A stretch of 11,300 bases of DNA from assembly GCA_016218005.1 (NCBI GenBank), contig JACRFF010000027.1, forward strand, positions 1 to 11,300, in the 5' to 3' direction. Below are positions 1 to 7,046 of the stretch, piece by piece (positions within the stretch are counted from its first letter, which is position 1; the number at the start of each line of letters is the position of its first letter). Both the position numbers and the translations under genes were made by a program. Below the pieces are notes generated by a model, which saw only the letters and a list, made by a program, of their open reading frames with translations, searched no databases and was not told the origin of the DNA. Source of the stretch: Ignavibacteriales bacterium (GTDB lineage Bacteria > Bacteroidota > Ignavibacteria > UBA10030).

Positions 1-1560
1 ATAACAGTCGGTGTAGGAGAGTTGGTAATTGTTGTTTGTGTGGCAGGTGATGCAGGAAACCGACGTATGCGCTCCGGTGAGAGCAAAATTCGTCTGGCTG
101 TGCGCGGTGAATGAAGCCGGCGACCAACCGGCCGTCGAATGGCACGATTCGCACTGCTGCGTGAATGCCGACGAAGCCGTGTGTTTCGGGTTGACCGTAT
201 TCTGAAAGTTGCTCAAATGACATTGCGCGCAGTTCTGATACACTAACGCATAGTTGCTGTTCGTGTGGCACGCCGCGCAAGATTGCGAAGTGTGTGCACC
301 GGTAAGTTGGAATTTTGTCGAGTTATGATCGAACGTCGCCGGTTTCCACGCTGTGGTGGAATGACATTGCTCGCAGAGTGTTGGAAATCCTCCGACGGCG
401 TGGTTTGGATTGGTCGTGCCTGTATAATCCGTCCGATGGCAATCGACGCAGTTCTTGCTCAAGCCGGCATACTGATTGCTCGCGTGGCATTGATTGCACG
501 CCACCGCCGTATGCGCCCCCATCAAGGGAAATGCCGTTGAACTATGAGAAAACGTCGACGGCTTCCAGACCGTCGTCGTATGGCACGACTGGCAGAGATG
601 GGAAAAATTTCCCGCCGCGTGATTAGGATTGGCAACGGCAGAAAAATTCGACTGGTGGCACGAATAACACTCCATGGATTTCCCTGCGAAGACGTTATCG
701 CCGTGGCAGCCTTTGCATCCCTGAAGAACATGCGCACCCGTCAACAGAAATGTCGTTTGGTTGTGGTCAAACTTTCCCCCCGTCCACGCAACCGGCGTAT
801 GGCAAGTGGCACACGCTTGAGAAAATTTTGCCGCCGTGTGGTTGGGATTCGAACTCTGTTGATATTCCGTAAGATGACACGATACGCATTCGGCGGGCGT
901 CGATTTGAATACCGCGTTCTTGTGGCACTGCGAACATTGCGTCGCCTTGTGTGCCCCTGCCAATGGAAACGCCGTCAGCGTGTGGTCGAATCCCGTTCCC
1001 CACACTGCCGCATTGACCCGATGGCACTGGTCGCATACCGTCGAGAATCCGGCGCTCCGGTGGGCAGGATTTTTTGTTTGCTCATAATCCATTCGATGAC
1101 AGCCGATGCACGTGGTTGGAGTTCCTGCATACTGTGTTCCGGCACTCTTCGTATGGCACTGCGCGCAATCCGCACTCGCATGTTTGGCCAGAAGCGGAAA
1201 CCTTGTTTGTTGATGACGCTGGGTCATATCGGTAATGCGCCACGCCTGAAACGAATGGCATCGTGCACAGTTCGATCCGAGTTCTCCTTTGTGAACATCG
1301 GTATGGCAGGATTGGCACGTCTTCAATGTTCCCGCGAAGCGCACTCCTTGATGGCATCGCGCGCATTCGACTGCCTTGTGCGCACCTTGAAGGTCGAAGC
1401 CGGTTGAGGCGTGGCTGAAGCTGGCGTCAGGGCGCATGCGCCACGATTCGGTCGTATGACACGCCTCGCACGCCATGCGAATGGCGCCGTGCGGCGATGT
1501 CTGCGCGAACGCCTGCGCAATCCCGAAAGCACCCATGAAAACGACCAACCGTCTGTTCAT
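1..1560 (-). CDS. Exported multihaem c-type cytochrome (3' end beyond the left edge)
   Basis: Read from the ATG at 1560, this frame stays open for 520 codons to base 1 with no stop, so the gene is partial. It carries 20 CXXCH haem c attachment sites, and a 21st cysteine sits at the edge. Residues 1-19 form a short signal peptide (MNRR, then a hydrophobic run ending AFA before Q20), so the protein acts in the periplasm or outside. From about residue 200 it is built of tandem units of about 73 residues. Each unit has a GAH motif, three CXXCH, an NPxH motif, a Trp after the third haem and an FDH-like motif. The three extra His per unit match the three haems, which suggests bis-His coordination and an electron-transfer role rather than catalysis. 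The first unit (residues 59-107) instead uses a CHxDxHxG pattern, as in the upstream cytochrome. The start overlaps that gene's stop, which implies translational coupling. The redox partner is unknown. Confidence 0.93.
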   Translation of the reverse strand, partial: MNRRLVVFMGAFGIAQAFAQTSPHGAIRMACEACHTTESWRMRPDASFSHASTGFDLQGAHKAVECARCHQGVRFAGTLKTCQSCHTDVHKGELGSNCARCHSFQAWRITDMTQRHQQTRFPLLAKHASADCAQCHTKSAGTQYAGTPTTCIGCHRMDYEQTKNPAHRSAGFSTVCDQCHRVNAAVWGTGFDHTLTAFPLAGAHKATQCSQCHKNAVFKSTPAECVSCHLTEYQQSSNPNHTAAKFSQACATCHTPVAWTGGKFDHNQTTFLLTGAHVLQGCKGCHGDNVFAGKSMECYSCHQSNFSAVANPNHAAGNFSHLCQSCHTTTVWKPSTFSHSSTAFPLMGAHTAVACNQCHASNQYAGLSKNCVDCHRTDYTGTTNPNHAVGGFPTLCEQCHSTTAWKPATFDHNSTKFQLTGAHTSQSCAACHTNSNYALVYQNCAQCHLSNFQNTVNPKHTASSAFTQQCESCHSTAGWSPASFTAHSQTNFALTGAHTSVSCITCHTNNNYQLSYTDCY

Positions 1561-3407
1561 TGTTTTGTTCCTCCCTGATGGCACGCTTCACAACGAGCCG
1601 ACAGAGGTTTGTAGCGAATGAATCGTTTCCCCTGCTGTTCCTCCGGATGGTGACAGCCGCGGCAATCGACCGTGCGATGAGCGCCGGTCAACGGAAACGA
1701 GCTTTGCACATCGTGTTTGAAAAATAATTGATTCCAGCTTCGCGGCAAGTGGCAACGCGCACATTCTGTAGCGCCATTGACCGCGAATTGCCCTGCGTGA
1801 GCATCCGCGTGGCAGGAAGCGCACGCGCTGCCCTTTGTCGTCAGAAGAACTGTTTCGCCTTGCGCGGTTTTTTGATGACACGAATTGCACGCGGCATTGG
1901 CGTGCTTTCCTTGAAGCGCAAATCCTGTCGCTCCATGGTCAAAGGAACGAACTTCCCACGACTCAACGGAATGACACGCATCGCAATTCTTGCCCGCCAT
2001 GTATTTGTCGAATCGACGCTGATGCCGGTCGGCATGACACGAACTGCACGTATGGTCCGCAAACCGAAACACCAATTCTTTTCCTCGCTGATGGCAGACG
2101 CGGCACGGCGTTGCGCCGTGAGCACCGCGCAGATGGAACTTACTTTTGTTGTGCGATGCCGCAGTATAGGTCGATGGAACAAACCCTCGCTCGGTGTGGC
2201 ATCGGGTGCACGCGCTGCCGTACCGCTCGACAAACGCTCCGCGATGGACGTCCGGATGGCAAGCAATGCAATCGGCCGACGGCTTCATCACTCGCTTTTT
2301 ATTGACTTGATGGCATTGTTCACACTTGACCGCGGTGTGTCGATCGCGCAGTGGAAACAAAGTCATCGCGTGGTCGAACTTGTTGGACAAAGTTTTTTTC
2401 CAATCCGAAGCTGCGTGGCAGGTTGAACAAAATTGTTTTGAGAATGTCGGCGCGTGCGGCGAGCGATGGCACGGCGAACAATCGGAAAATGATTTGGTCT
2501 CGAATTGCACCGTAACGCCTGCAACGCGTGCCGTGAACCCGGCGTGGCATTTTTCACACACAACTTGAACATGCTTTCCCGTCAGCGGAAACACGGTGCG
2601 CGCGTGGTCAAACTTCGTCCGGATAGTCCAGCCGTCAGCTGTGTGGCACAACGCGCACGCAGTTTTCGCCAACCGATTCGTGTGCGGCGAGGTGTGGCAC
2701 GGAACGCAATCGGCAAATGATTTTCCGTTGAACACAATCCCCCCAGGCCGAAGGCGGGCTGGTGGCTTCCCGGGCGCTTTTTGTTTCAGTTCCTCGTGGC
2801 AACGCTCGCAAACAACCGAAGAGTGTTTTCCATCCAACGGAAATTTTGTCGATGCGTGCGAGAACCCTGTCAACGTTGTCCAGCTTTCGGCAGAATGGCA
2901 TTGCTCGCACCGTGGAAGCGTGCCGTGGTGCCAGTCGCTGTGGCACGAAAGACACGAGCGGTCAAGCCCAAGATGCGTCGAAGGACGCTTTGCTGCCAGC
3001 GCAATGATATTCGGGTCTTTGATGTTTTTGAGCGCATGGCATTGCACGCATTTGACTTCAGCGTGTTTGCCGGCCAGCGCAAAGTCGGCGCGATGATGGT
3101 CGAACGACGACTCGTCGAATTGCGTGATGCGCGCGTTGCGCCCGAGATGTTCTTTGTGGCACGAGGTGCACGCTTCTCCCGCGCTTTTGAAATGCAATCC
3201 GCGCCGGGCATTCCGAACGGATTGGATTTCCGTATGGCACGAAAGGCATTTGTTGCCCGAAATCTCCATGCGCTCTTCGTGGCATTGAACACAGTTGCTC
3301 ATTCCTTCCAACGATACGTGATAACGCGAGAGGTCGCCGGGAGAAATCTGCGCAAGCGCGGGAGCGATGCCCGCCAACCAACATCCTATGATCATCGCTG
3401 AGCGCAC
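1557..3407 (-). CDS. Exported 23-haem c-type cytochrome
   Basis: This protein of about 616 residues has 23 CXXCH sites spread over its whole length. It is a periplasmic or cell-surface electron carrier. Conserved FDH, F-L-G-K/A-H and CHxDxHxGxF-type motifs supply extra His as probable second axial ligands, and a Trp follows about every third haem, so the basic unit is a tri-haem module. The start is uncertain. The frame is open up to 3515 inside the upstream gene. A GTG at 3407, with a weak GAG upstream, gives a signal peptide with an Arg in the n-region, a hydrophobic core and ALA before Gln. An ATG at 3395 gives a shorter, uncharged version. A GTG at 3428 would overlap the upstream gene. 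The gene follows the membrane cytochrome with almost no gap and overlaps the next cytochrome by 4 bases, so the three are one operon. Similar proteins occur in Ignavibacteria and related phyla. The substrate cannot be told from sequence. Confidence 0.93.
   Translation of the reverse strand: MRSAMIIGCWLAGIAPALAQISPGDLSRYHVSLEGMSNCVQCHEERMEISGNKCLSCHTEIQSVRNARRGLHFKSAGEACTSCHKEHLGRNARITQFDESSFDHHRADFALAGKHAEVKCVQCHALKNIKDPNIIALAAKRPSTHLGLDRSCLSCHSDWHHGTLPRCEQCHSAESWTTLTGFSHASTKFPLDGKHSSVVCERCHEELKQKAPGKPPARLRPGGIVFNGKSFADCVPCHTSPHTNRLAKTACALCHTADGWTIRTKFDHARTVFPLTGKHVQVVCEKCHAGFTARVAGVTVQFETKSFSDCSPCHRSPHAPTFSKQFCSTCHAASDWKKTLSNKFDHAMTLFPLRDRHTAVKCEQCHQVNKKRVMKPSADCIACHPDVHRGAFVERYGSACTRCHTERGFVPSTYTAASHNKSKFHLRGAHGATPCRVCHQRGKELVFRFADHTCSSCHADRHQRRFDKYMAGKNCDACHSVESWEVRSFDHGATGFALQGKHANAACNSCHQKTAQGETVLLTTKGSACASCHADAHAGQFAVNGATECARCHLPRSWNQLFFKHDVQSSFPLTGAHRTVDCRGCHHPEEQQGKRFIRYKPLSARCEACHQGGTKQ
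1570..1574 (-). promoter_or_regulatory. Ribosome binding site for the second multihaem cytochrome
   Basis: A GGAGG sequence lies 9 bases before the ATG at 1560, inside the last codons of the upstream cytochrome gene. It fixes the start of the downstream cytochrome and, with the ATGA stop/start overlap, supports coupled translation of the two cytochromes. Confidence 0.75.
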
Positions 3408-3415
3408 GAATCGAC

Positions 3416-4276
3416 TCAGAGGATCCACCGATAGCCAAGCCATAACGCAACGCCGATGTGCGCCGCTAACGTAACGAACATGATTGCCGTGAACGGAAGA
3501 TGAATGGCGTGCCAATAGAAAAACAACTTCTCCACTTGCAACAATACCAGCGACCGCTGAATCAACGTCACGCGCGAGGTGATGATGCGCTCGATGTAAT
3601 GGCCGGTCTTCGCGGCAACGTGCCGCTTCTTGATCATCGCGTGCACTTCCCGCCGTGTATTCGTTTTCAACGCGCCCATCGCACGATAGGAACGTACCGT
3701 TGCGCGAAAATTTTCCGGCCGCTTGATGCGCGCAAACTGGGCATCGATGTGCTTCAGCAATTGCTGCCCCACTTCTGTTTCAAGCAGCGCTGCGCGCTGG
3801 CGGTCGAACTCTTCGTTGATCTGCTGCGCCGTCAACTCATTGCCCTTTACGTTGCGCGGGATCAACACATATAAGTAGCGCCCGATGATGCCGCTCGCCA
3901 TCACCGAAAGCATCGTCCACAGACTGATGGCAGCGATGCCTCCCGCTTTGAACGTTGTGTGGAACACTACCAGAGTCGGACCGAGCAAGCAGAGAAACAT
4001 GTGCACTTCAAGCCACGAAGACAGCTTGCCGAGATTCCACAGCGCCTTGATGCGTTTGCGGCTGGAATACATTGCGATCCCAAGGATAACCATCGCGCTG
4101 CCGACGATGCCCAGCCCGTGGCCGTACGTTCCAGATGGTTTCATCATTTTGTGCTCGGAAAGAAACGCGCGCTCTGGAATCGGCGTAACGTAGTACTTGC
4201 CGCCGGTAACGAGCACAGCCGCGATGGCCGTCGCTCCGATAAGCGCAAGAAATGCAAGAAACATGCGATGAGCCAA
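3416..4276 (-). CDS. Membrane protein, probable di-haem b-type cytochrome subunit
   Basis: This 286-residue protein has five predicted membrane helices: residues 5-24, 52-70, 90-108, 113-138 and 253-281. Helix 3 has H92 and H106, and helix 5 has H259 and H273. Both pairs are spaced HX13H, the spacing of b-haem ligands in cytochrome b-type quinol oxidoreductases. H53 and H256 lie nearby. A charged, helical segment (about 140-250) separates the last two helices and is likely cytoplasmic. The TTG start at 4276 is chosen because GAGGAG lies 6 bases upstream. The ATG at 4264 would leave 18 bases between SD and start, and the longer open frame to 4345 lacks a better site. It is the first gene of the cytochrome operon. 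The inferred role is moving electrons between the quinone pool and the two multihaem cytochromes. It matches no named family I can place with certainty. Confidence 0.82.
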   Translation of the reverse strand: MAHRMFLAFLALIGATAIAAVLVTGGKYYVTPIPERAFLSEHKMMKPSGTYGHGLGIVGSAMVILGIAMYSSRKRIKALWNLGKLSSWLEVHMFLCLLGPTLVVFHTTFKAGGIAAISLWTMLSVMASGIIGRYLYVLIPRNVKGNELTAQQINEEFDRQRAALLETEVGQQLLKHIDAQFARIKRPENFRATVRSYRAMGALKTNTRREVHAMIKKRHVAAKTGHYIERIITSRVTLIQRSLVLLQVEKLFFYWHAIHLPFTAIMFVTLAAHIGVALWLGYRWIL

Positions 4277-4282
4277 GCGTAT

Positions 4283-4288
4283 CTCCTC
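4283..4288 (-). promoter_or_regulatory. Ribosome binding site selecting a TTG start
   Basis: GAGGAG is followed by a 6-base spacer and TTG at 4276. It is the best Shine-Dalgarno match in the leader and decides the start of the membrane cytochrome gene in favour of TTG over the ATG 12 bases further in. Confidence 0.65.
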
Positions 4289-4319
4289 TTTAGCAATAGG
4301 TGTTTCTGCAAAAAAAATG

Positions 4320-4360
4320 AACGAGAAGCAAGCTTGCGCGATCACAGATTATGCTTCGTT
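4320..4360. promoter_or_regulatory. Dyad symmetry in the divergent cytochrome/MerR intergenic region
   Basis: The arm AACGAGAAGCA (4320-4330) pairs with TGCTTCGTT (4352-4360), allowing mispairing around the GAG. A perfect 10-base palindrome GCAAGCTTGC (4328-4337) overlaps the first arm. It lies 44 to 84 bases upstream of the cytochrome operon start and about 95 bases before the MerR-type gene, so it may be an operator for either. Binding by the neighbouring regulator is only inferred. Confidence 0.35.
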
Positions 4361-4398
4361 CGATTTTCTACGAGTTGATGCCGAGATGCGTTGTGTCC

Positions 4399-4427
4399 TT
4401 GCAACTCCACGGTCATTTCGCTAATTT
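4399..4427 (+). promoter_or_regulatory. Weak candidate promoter of the MerR-type gene
   Basis: TTGCAA (4399-4404) and TAATTT (4422-4427) are separated by 17 bases and lie 26 bases before the ATG at 4453. The match to a sigma-70 consensus is poor (4/6 and 3/6). If the organism is a Bacteroidetes relative its promoters may differ. Confidence 0.22.
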
Positions 4428-4452
4428 AACGTCCGTCAGACATGAGGATCGA

Positions 4453-4836
4453 ATGAAACCCACCGGCATCAAGAAGCTCTACTACTCGATCAGCGAAGTC
4501 AGCAAGATTACGGGCTTGGAGCAGTATGTGCTGCGGTACTGGGAAACCGAGTTCGACGAGTTAACGCCCGCGAAGAACCGCGCCGGCAACCGCATTTACA
4601 CCAACAAGGATATCAAACTCATCATACACATCAAGCGCTTGCTGCGCGATGAGAAGTACACGATCGAAGGCGCAAAGAAAATTCTCGAAACCTACCAACC
4701 CGAAAGCGACACCGGCGAACAACTCGAATTGATTTCCGTTCCTCCCAAGAAAAAAATTCAAGACGAAGAGATCCGGACGGAGATCGTTGAGGTGAGAAAC
4801 TTTTTGGAAGAGATGCTGGAAAAGATCAAGCAGTAA
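4453..4836 (+). CDS. MerR-family transcriptional regulator
   Basis: This 127-residue DNA-binding protein has an N-terminal MerR winged helix-turn-helix (about residues 9-80). Visible MerR hallmarks are YSISEVSKITGL, then LRYWETEF, a N-R-I-Y stretch and DI..I..IKRLL. A basic linker and a C-terminal helix rich in Glu and Lys (about 103-126) probably form the dimerisation coiled coil. There are no cysteines, so a metal- or redox-sensing role of the MerR/SoxR kind is unlikely. The frame is open from 4351, but the ATG at 4453 is preceded by GAGG (4444-4447) and gives the standard MerR N-terminus. Short MerR proteins of this kind are common in Bacteroidetes and relatives, mostly without a known ligand. 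It is divergent from the cytochrome operon and convergent with the fusion gene downstream (13-base gap). Control of the cytochromes is possible but not shown. Confidence 0.9.
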   Translation: MKPTGIKKLYYSISEVSKITGLEQYVLRYWETEFDELTPAKNRAGNRIYTNKDIKLIIHIKRLLRDEKYTIEGAKKILETYQPESDTGEQLELISVPPKKKIQDEEIRTEIVEVRNFLEEMLEKIKQ

Positions 4837-4849
4837 TCATCCCCCGCCA

Positions 4850-6592
4850 TTACATCCGCCGCATCACCTCCTGTATTGCATCGTCGAGTTTTGTGTCGTC
4901 TACTTTCCACACGTCAACGCTGTTCAGATTCCATCGTTCTCGAACGCTTTCCACCACGCTGGGCCGCACGGTGATGAGAAGAATGGACTCGTTGCGTTTG
5001 ACGACACGATCCAGCACCGAAGCCCATCCGTGGCCGGCAAGTTCGAGCGGCCCTACTTCATCCACAATGACGACACGACAATTCCGCAAGGCGTCATCAG
5101 ACAAAGCGCGTTTGCCCAATTGCAATCCTTCGTCGGAAAAGATGAACGGGCCGATCCGTTCGCTTCCGTGAATTCCTTCGAGCGCGCAGAGCTGTTTTTG
5201 TTCTCTCGTCGCAAGATCGACAACATCGAATCGTGTGCGCATTCCATCTTTCCACGTTCCCGGCGCGGCAATGCCGCCGACGGAAATGTTGTGCCGGTGC
5301 AGCGCGTCGGCAAGACGCATCACGAACGTCGTCTTCCCCGATCCCTGCTCGCCGACGACTACGATGACGCGCGAGGAAGAACCATGGCGTTGGATTTCCG
5401 GAAGAAGTCCGGCAGCCGTAGCAAGCATGCGCGCAAGAGATTGGGTCGGATGGCGGAAGAAATTTTTTTCTTCGCCCAACGCCGTGATCATCGTCGGAAG
5501 CGTTTGGAATGCAACTTCCAGCGCCGCCGTGAGGTTGCCGAGACCGCGTTGCAGCATCCACGCGAGTATGACGGGATTACGCAACTCGTGGCCGATCGCG
5601 CTGAATGCCACGATCACAAGCATCGCGCGCAACGTCATCTGAAATCCGAGCATCAGGCCTTCCCATTGCCAGCCGGCGGCGTGGTGTCCGATGCCCTTCA
5701 GCAACAATCCCGACAGCGCCGTTACGGCGGCGAACTCAACCCATAATCGAATCCTGCTGAAGCGCCGGCGGATGTGAGGATAAAGCGTGAAGCAGCCCGC
5801 CGAGTACACAAGCACCAACGCCGCCGCACTCCACACCGGCATTGAACGAACGACCAACAACGCGCCGATCAACGCCGCGATGTGAAAGATCAATCGACCG
5901 ATGGAAAAAGACCCGCGCGCATCGTTCAACCACGCGGAAACGGAATGCGTAGCAGTGCGTCGCGATTCGGCTGATGCGGGCAATCCGACGATTCGACGGC
6001 CAACAGCAACGCCCAATCCTCCGGCAACAAGGCCGAGCATAAAGTGCCCCGCTGCAAATACCCAAATCAGTTCTACCGCGGAGAGAGATTCTATCCGAAG
6101 GTTCTTGGCGGCAAGATTGTAGAGTTCGACATAAAGCCGGGCAATGTCGAAGCCGTACAGAATCAGAAGGTTGATGATGCTATGGAACAACGGAAGCGTA
6201 ACAACAACGCCCGCACTCAGCAACACGGCCAGCCCTGAGGAACCGACAAGACGCATCAGCAGGTCGAGCAACAATCCTTCGCTCGCGATGCCGATCATAG
6301 GACCGAAAATAAATCCGCTTGGAGAAATCGATTTCATCAGCGCACAGATGACGCCGGCGCGCCACAGCAATCCGCGTTCAGGCCAAAGACGATGGCCGGC
6401 AATGAGCAGCGCCGCGCCGTTGGCAGCAAGCAACGCCCCCACGAACGGTACGCGGAGATTGTGCAGAAAACTGCCGAGAATGATTTCGACGGAAGCCCAC
6501 GTGCTTCCCAGAAGCGCGGCTTTAAGCCAAAGCGGGTTGTTGATTCGTTGAGGCAAACTACTTCTTCTTGTGAGACGAGAGAACGGAGGCAT
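4850..6592 (-). CDS. Membrane fusion protein: ECF S-like and EcfT-like regions with a THEP1-type NTPase
   Basis: This protein of about 580 residues has three parts. Residues 22-200 hold about six hydrophobic helices resembling an ECF vitamin-transporter S component, with conserved-looking HNLRVPF and KSISPSGFIFGPMIGI segments. Residues 230-396 hold further helices, then a TLRAMLVIVAFSAI stretch and an LTAALEVAFQTLP stretch, a layout like EcfT/CbiQ. Residues 408-580 are a P-loop NTPase with Walker A GEQGSGKTT (414-422) and Walker B VVIVDEVGPLEL (507-518). That Walker B form and the RIGPFIFSDEGL segment fit the THEP1 nucleoside-triphosphatase family, not an ABC ATPase, and there is no LSGGQ motif. 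The inferred role is energised uptake of a small molecule, substrate unknown. The start is unsure: the ATG at 6592 overlaps the preceding small gene by 35 bases without a clear SD, while a TTG at 6556 lies just after that gene's stop. The NTPase call is firm; the S and T parts are judged by eye. Confidence 0.85.
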   Translation of the reverse strand: MPPFSRLTRRSSLPQRINNPLWLKAALLGSTWASVEIILGSFLHNLRVPFVGALLAANGAALLIAGHRLWPERGLLWRAGVICALMKSISPSGFIFGPMIGIASEGLLLDLLMRLVGSSGLAVLLSAGVVVTLPLFHSIINLLILYGFDIARLYVELYNLAAKNLRIESLSAVELIWVFAAGHFMLGLVAGGLGVAVGRRIVGLPASAESRRTATHSVSAWLNDARGSFSIGRLIFHIAALIGALLVVRSMPVWSAAALVLVYSAGCFTLYPHIRRRFSRIRLWVEFAAVTALSGLLLKGIGHHAAGWQWEGLMLGFQMTLRAMLVIVAFSAIGHELRNPVILAWMLQRGLGNLTAALEVAFQTLPTMITALGEEKNFFRHPTQSLARMLATAAGLLPEIQRHGSSSRVIVVVGEQGSGKTTFVMRLADALHRHNISVGGIAAPGTWKDGMRTRFDVVDLATREQKQLCALEGIHGSERIGPFIFSDEGLQLGKRALSDDALRNCRVVIVDEVGPLELAGHGWASVLDRVVKRNESILLITVRPSVVESVRERWNLNSVDVWKVDDTKLDDAIQEVMRRM

Positions 6593-6764
6593 GATCAAAA
6601 TACCAGCGTTGCCACTCGTCAAGTGATTTCGGCTGGCACTCCCGAATAAGAGCCATGACTGCCCTGACATTATTGGGACGAGATAGCTGATAGGTCTGGC
6701 AGGCATAGTTCAAGACCTTTTCCTTCTTGCCGAATTCTTTGGAGTATCGCTTATATAGGGACAT
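6558..6764 (-). CDS. Small hypothetical protein, 68 residues
   Basis: This short reading frame looks genuinely coding. It is hydrophilic, with balanced Lys/Arg and Glu/Asp, and holds ordered segments such as KRYSKEFGKKEKVLNYA, RPNNVRAVMALIREC and SLDEWQRWYFDHA, ending in a lysine tail. It has no signal peptide or membrane segment. The ATG at 6764 is taken; an in-frame TTG at 6776 is possible. Neither has a clear Shine-Dalgarno sequence. Its 3' end overlaps the ATG proposed for the S-T-NTPase fusion gene by 35 bases, so the two may be co-transcribed, or the fusion may start at the TTG just past this stop. I do not recognise the family. It might also be the remaining N-terminal part of a longer protein. 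Confidence 0.55.
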   Translation of the reverse strand: MSLYKRYSKEFGKKEKVLNYACQTYQLSRPNNVRAVMALIRECQPKSLDEWQRWYFDHASVLSSHKKK

Positions 6765-6827
6765 GGATGTCGGCAAGAAGAGAAGTGAACTTGTGTTTGA
6801 GTTTGTAATCAGTCGTACTATTTCCTT

Positions 6828-6850
6828 GTTCCCACGCTCCGCGTGGGAAC
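6828..6850. repeat. REP-like perfect palindrome
   Basis: GTTCCCACGC and GCGTGGGAAC form 10-base perfect arms around a 3-base TCC loop. The same outer word recurs at 7047-7099. Such sequences are typical of dispersed REP-type elements in bacterial genomes. Membership in a family here rests on the two copies seen. Confidence 0.65.
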
Positions 6851-7046
6851 ACCGTTCTTTATTGGCGATTGATACCTGCTTCTCGCTCGCCTCGTCTCCG
6901 ACCAGCCTCGACGAGTCTAGGCGGGCGAGTTAGAGCGGGCGGCGCCCGTCTTGCTCGCCTCGCTGAAGCTCTGGCGAAGCGGGCCACGAGGCAGGAAGCG
7001 GGCCATCTAGTACTCCTGATCTCAACGCAGAGCATTGAGCACTTCC

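Noticed and set aside
544..1407. Long plus-strand frame (287 codons), plus others at 1728-2426 and 2781-3401.
   Set aside because: Antisense shadows of the cytochrome genes. Their products are rich in Arg, Cys and Met with no domain, while the minus frame shows 43 CXXCH sites.
1..3400. Regularly spaced GTGGCA/ATGGCA words on the plus strand, suggesting a CRISPR or satellite array.
   Set aside because: They are the reverse complements of TGC-CAC/TGC-CAT codons in CXXCH haem sites of the two cytochromes. The spacing is uneven and the flanks are coding.
3374..3407. IIGC segment in the 23-haem cytochrome as a lipoprotein lipobox.
   Set aside because: The cysteine would be too near the N-terminus with too short a hydrophobic core. 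The ALA-Q site further on fits an ordinary signal peptidase I cleavage.
4850..5400. NTPase domain of the fusion as an EcfA/ABC ATPase.
   Set aside because: No LSGGQ signature, Q-loop or H-loop is visible, and the DEVGPLEL Walker B pattern fits THEP1-type NTPases instead.
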